Below are positions 31,739 through 32,565 of a stretch of DNA of 32,565 nucleotides, one piece after another. The translations under genes were made by a program, and so were the position numbers. The notes beneath the pieces are model-generated. The model did no database searches. It saw nothing but the letters and a program-made list of their open reading frames with translations, and was not told where the DNA came from. How positions within the stretch are numbered: position 1 is the stretch's first letter; each line of letters opens with the position of its first letter. Source of the stretch: Parasitella parasitica (Eukaryota > Mucoromycota > Mucoromycetes > Mucorales > Mucoraceae); contig MU619294.1 of NCBI GenBank assembly GCA_025201805.1, positions 30,247 through 62,811 of the forward strand, read 5' to 3'.

Positions 31739-32260
31739 TCACATGAAATTTTTCATCAGAACTAGCTGCCCTGCTCGCTTCGCTCGGCACCCTATCTTTT
31801 GATAAATGCTAATGTTCTTTTTATTGATGTTATTTACCGGTACTACTGGCTCTGGGAAACTGCTAGGTTTGGTTATGGGGCGCTCGAATGGGTCAGAAAG
31901 GGTATAAACTAGCCTATTCAAAGTGGTAAAAAAAAAAAATAACAAGTTCATTAATAAATATAAAGCGTGATATCCGTTCAGTAAATATTTTAACGTGCCT
32001 TCACGACTATTTATATTTGCACTTTTTTTTTTTGTGCCTGCAAAACTCGACATTTGCCAAGCAGTTTTATAATTACCTTTATTCTGTTGCAAATCAACCA
32101 AAATAACATGACGTTGGAATAAGTCAACATTTGACGCAAGATTTAATTCGTAGTATTGAGCTCGTACATTTAACATGAGCTGGTATGGCCACATCTTGTT
32201 TGAGGGCACATCATGAAAAAGCGCCTTTTCTACACTTGGTGACTATTCACATCCAACATC
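31739..32260 (-). other. Unrecognised open frame, possibly a gene fragment
   Basis: A minus-strand frame runs open from about 32235 to 31739 (about 156 codons from the GTG at 32209; first ATG near 32194). The beginning, KALFHDVPSNKMWPYQLMLN then VRAQYYELNLASNVDLFQRH, looks protein-like. The middle, encoded by A/T runs (TKKKSAN, LLFFFFTTL), looks like intron or non-coding sequence. A donor-like GTAATT follows VDLQQNK near 32076. I recognise no domain. It could be a decayed transposon or an exon of a gene lying outside the window, or chance. Confidence 0.25.
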
Positions 32261-32565
32261 TACATCTTTTCTTGAACGCTTGCTTTGTACTCGACCTTTG
32301 TTTGAAAGATCTGAATAGTTAAGCAGTAGCAGCCACAACTGGTCCAAGTCGAAAGAGACGTGCGTGTGGACGGATAACCTTATATGGAAATTTTACTATG
32401 TGGACAATTGACCTAATACAACGGCACATCGGGCGGACATGACAAAACATCGATTTCTGGAGATGTTTTTCAGGAACGAAAAATTGGTTGATAGATACAA
32501 CTTGATGCTATCCTACGGAGCAGTCGTTTTGAAGTCTATTGTAGGAAACAAAAAAAACAAAAAAA
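32261..32565. other. Window end without a recognised feature
   Basis: Short open stretches on both strands are broken by stops. Nothing is recognisable. Confidence 0.4.

Noticed and set aside
1-32565. CRISPR array or other regularly spaced repeats
   Set aside because: No repeat unit of 20-40 nt with regular spacing was seen; all repeats are microsatellites or homopolymers.

Overview
The window looks like nuclear chromosomal DNA of an early-diverging fungus, most likely Mucoromycota (Mucorales-like). This is inferred, not proven. The genes have many short GT-AG introns of about 50-105 nt, often with CTAAC/CTAAT-type branch sites. Intergenic DNA is AT-rich with long A/T runs and AATAAA sites. 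The gene content is eukaryotic (DBF4, FCP1-type phosphatase, Mso1-like, mitochondrial cytochrome c peroxidase, an F-box protein), and the transposon debris (Helitron helicase, LINE, Tc1/mariner) suits such genomes. There is no sign of operons, Shine-Dalgarno sites or CRISPR arrays.

Layout. Positions 1-2300 hold unexplained sequence and a decayed Helitron/PIF1-type helicase fragment (minus). Positions 2300-9900 hold four plus-strand, intron-containing genes: an ANKRD16-like ankyrin protein, an HSL-type alpha/beta hydrolase, the Cdc7 regulatory subunit DBF4/Dfp1, and an FCP1-like phosphatase without a BRCT domain. Positions 10200-11100 hold a degraded LINE ORF1 with a CCHC knuckle (minus). Positions 11700-15650 hold a single-exon F-box protein, a broken Tc1-like transposase, and a small gene that looks like a bacterial-type RNase P protein (RnpA). 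Positions 16380-19400 hold a cytochrome b5/acyl-CoA dehydrogenase fusion ending in a peroxisomal signal, convergent with an Mso1-like Sec1-binding protein. Next come a C2H2-like acidic protein (20068-20796) and about 1.7 kb of AT-rich DNA without genes.

Positions 22545-26237 are the most unusual part: three tandem plus-strand paralogs. Each has an N-terminal four-cysteine zinc ribbon, a phase-2 intron at the same site just after the ribbon, a conserved YHLPLS block, a second CxxC, and a C-terminal HNH-nuclease-like module. The third copy has lost the HNH signature residues. I do not recognise the family. Downstream are the convergent mitochondrial cytochrome c peroxidase (minus), a 5'-truncated and frameshifted LINE ORF2 (minus, about 28200-30855), and a mostly featureless end.

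The conserved genes are unrelated housekeeping functions (replication initiation, transcription, peroxisomal and mitochondrial redox chemistry, exocytosis) and do not form one pathway. The ribbon-HNH array and the RnpA-like gene are the best candidates for new biology. All exon boundaries were read by eye from reading frame, GT-AG rules and, for the tandem genes, comparison between copies.
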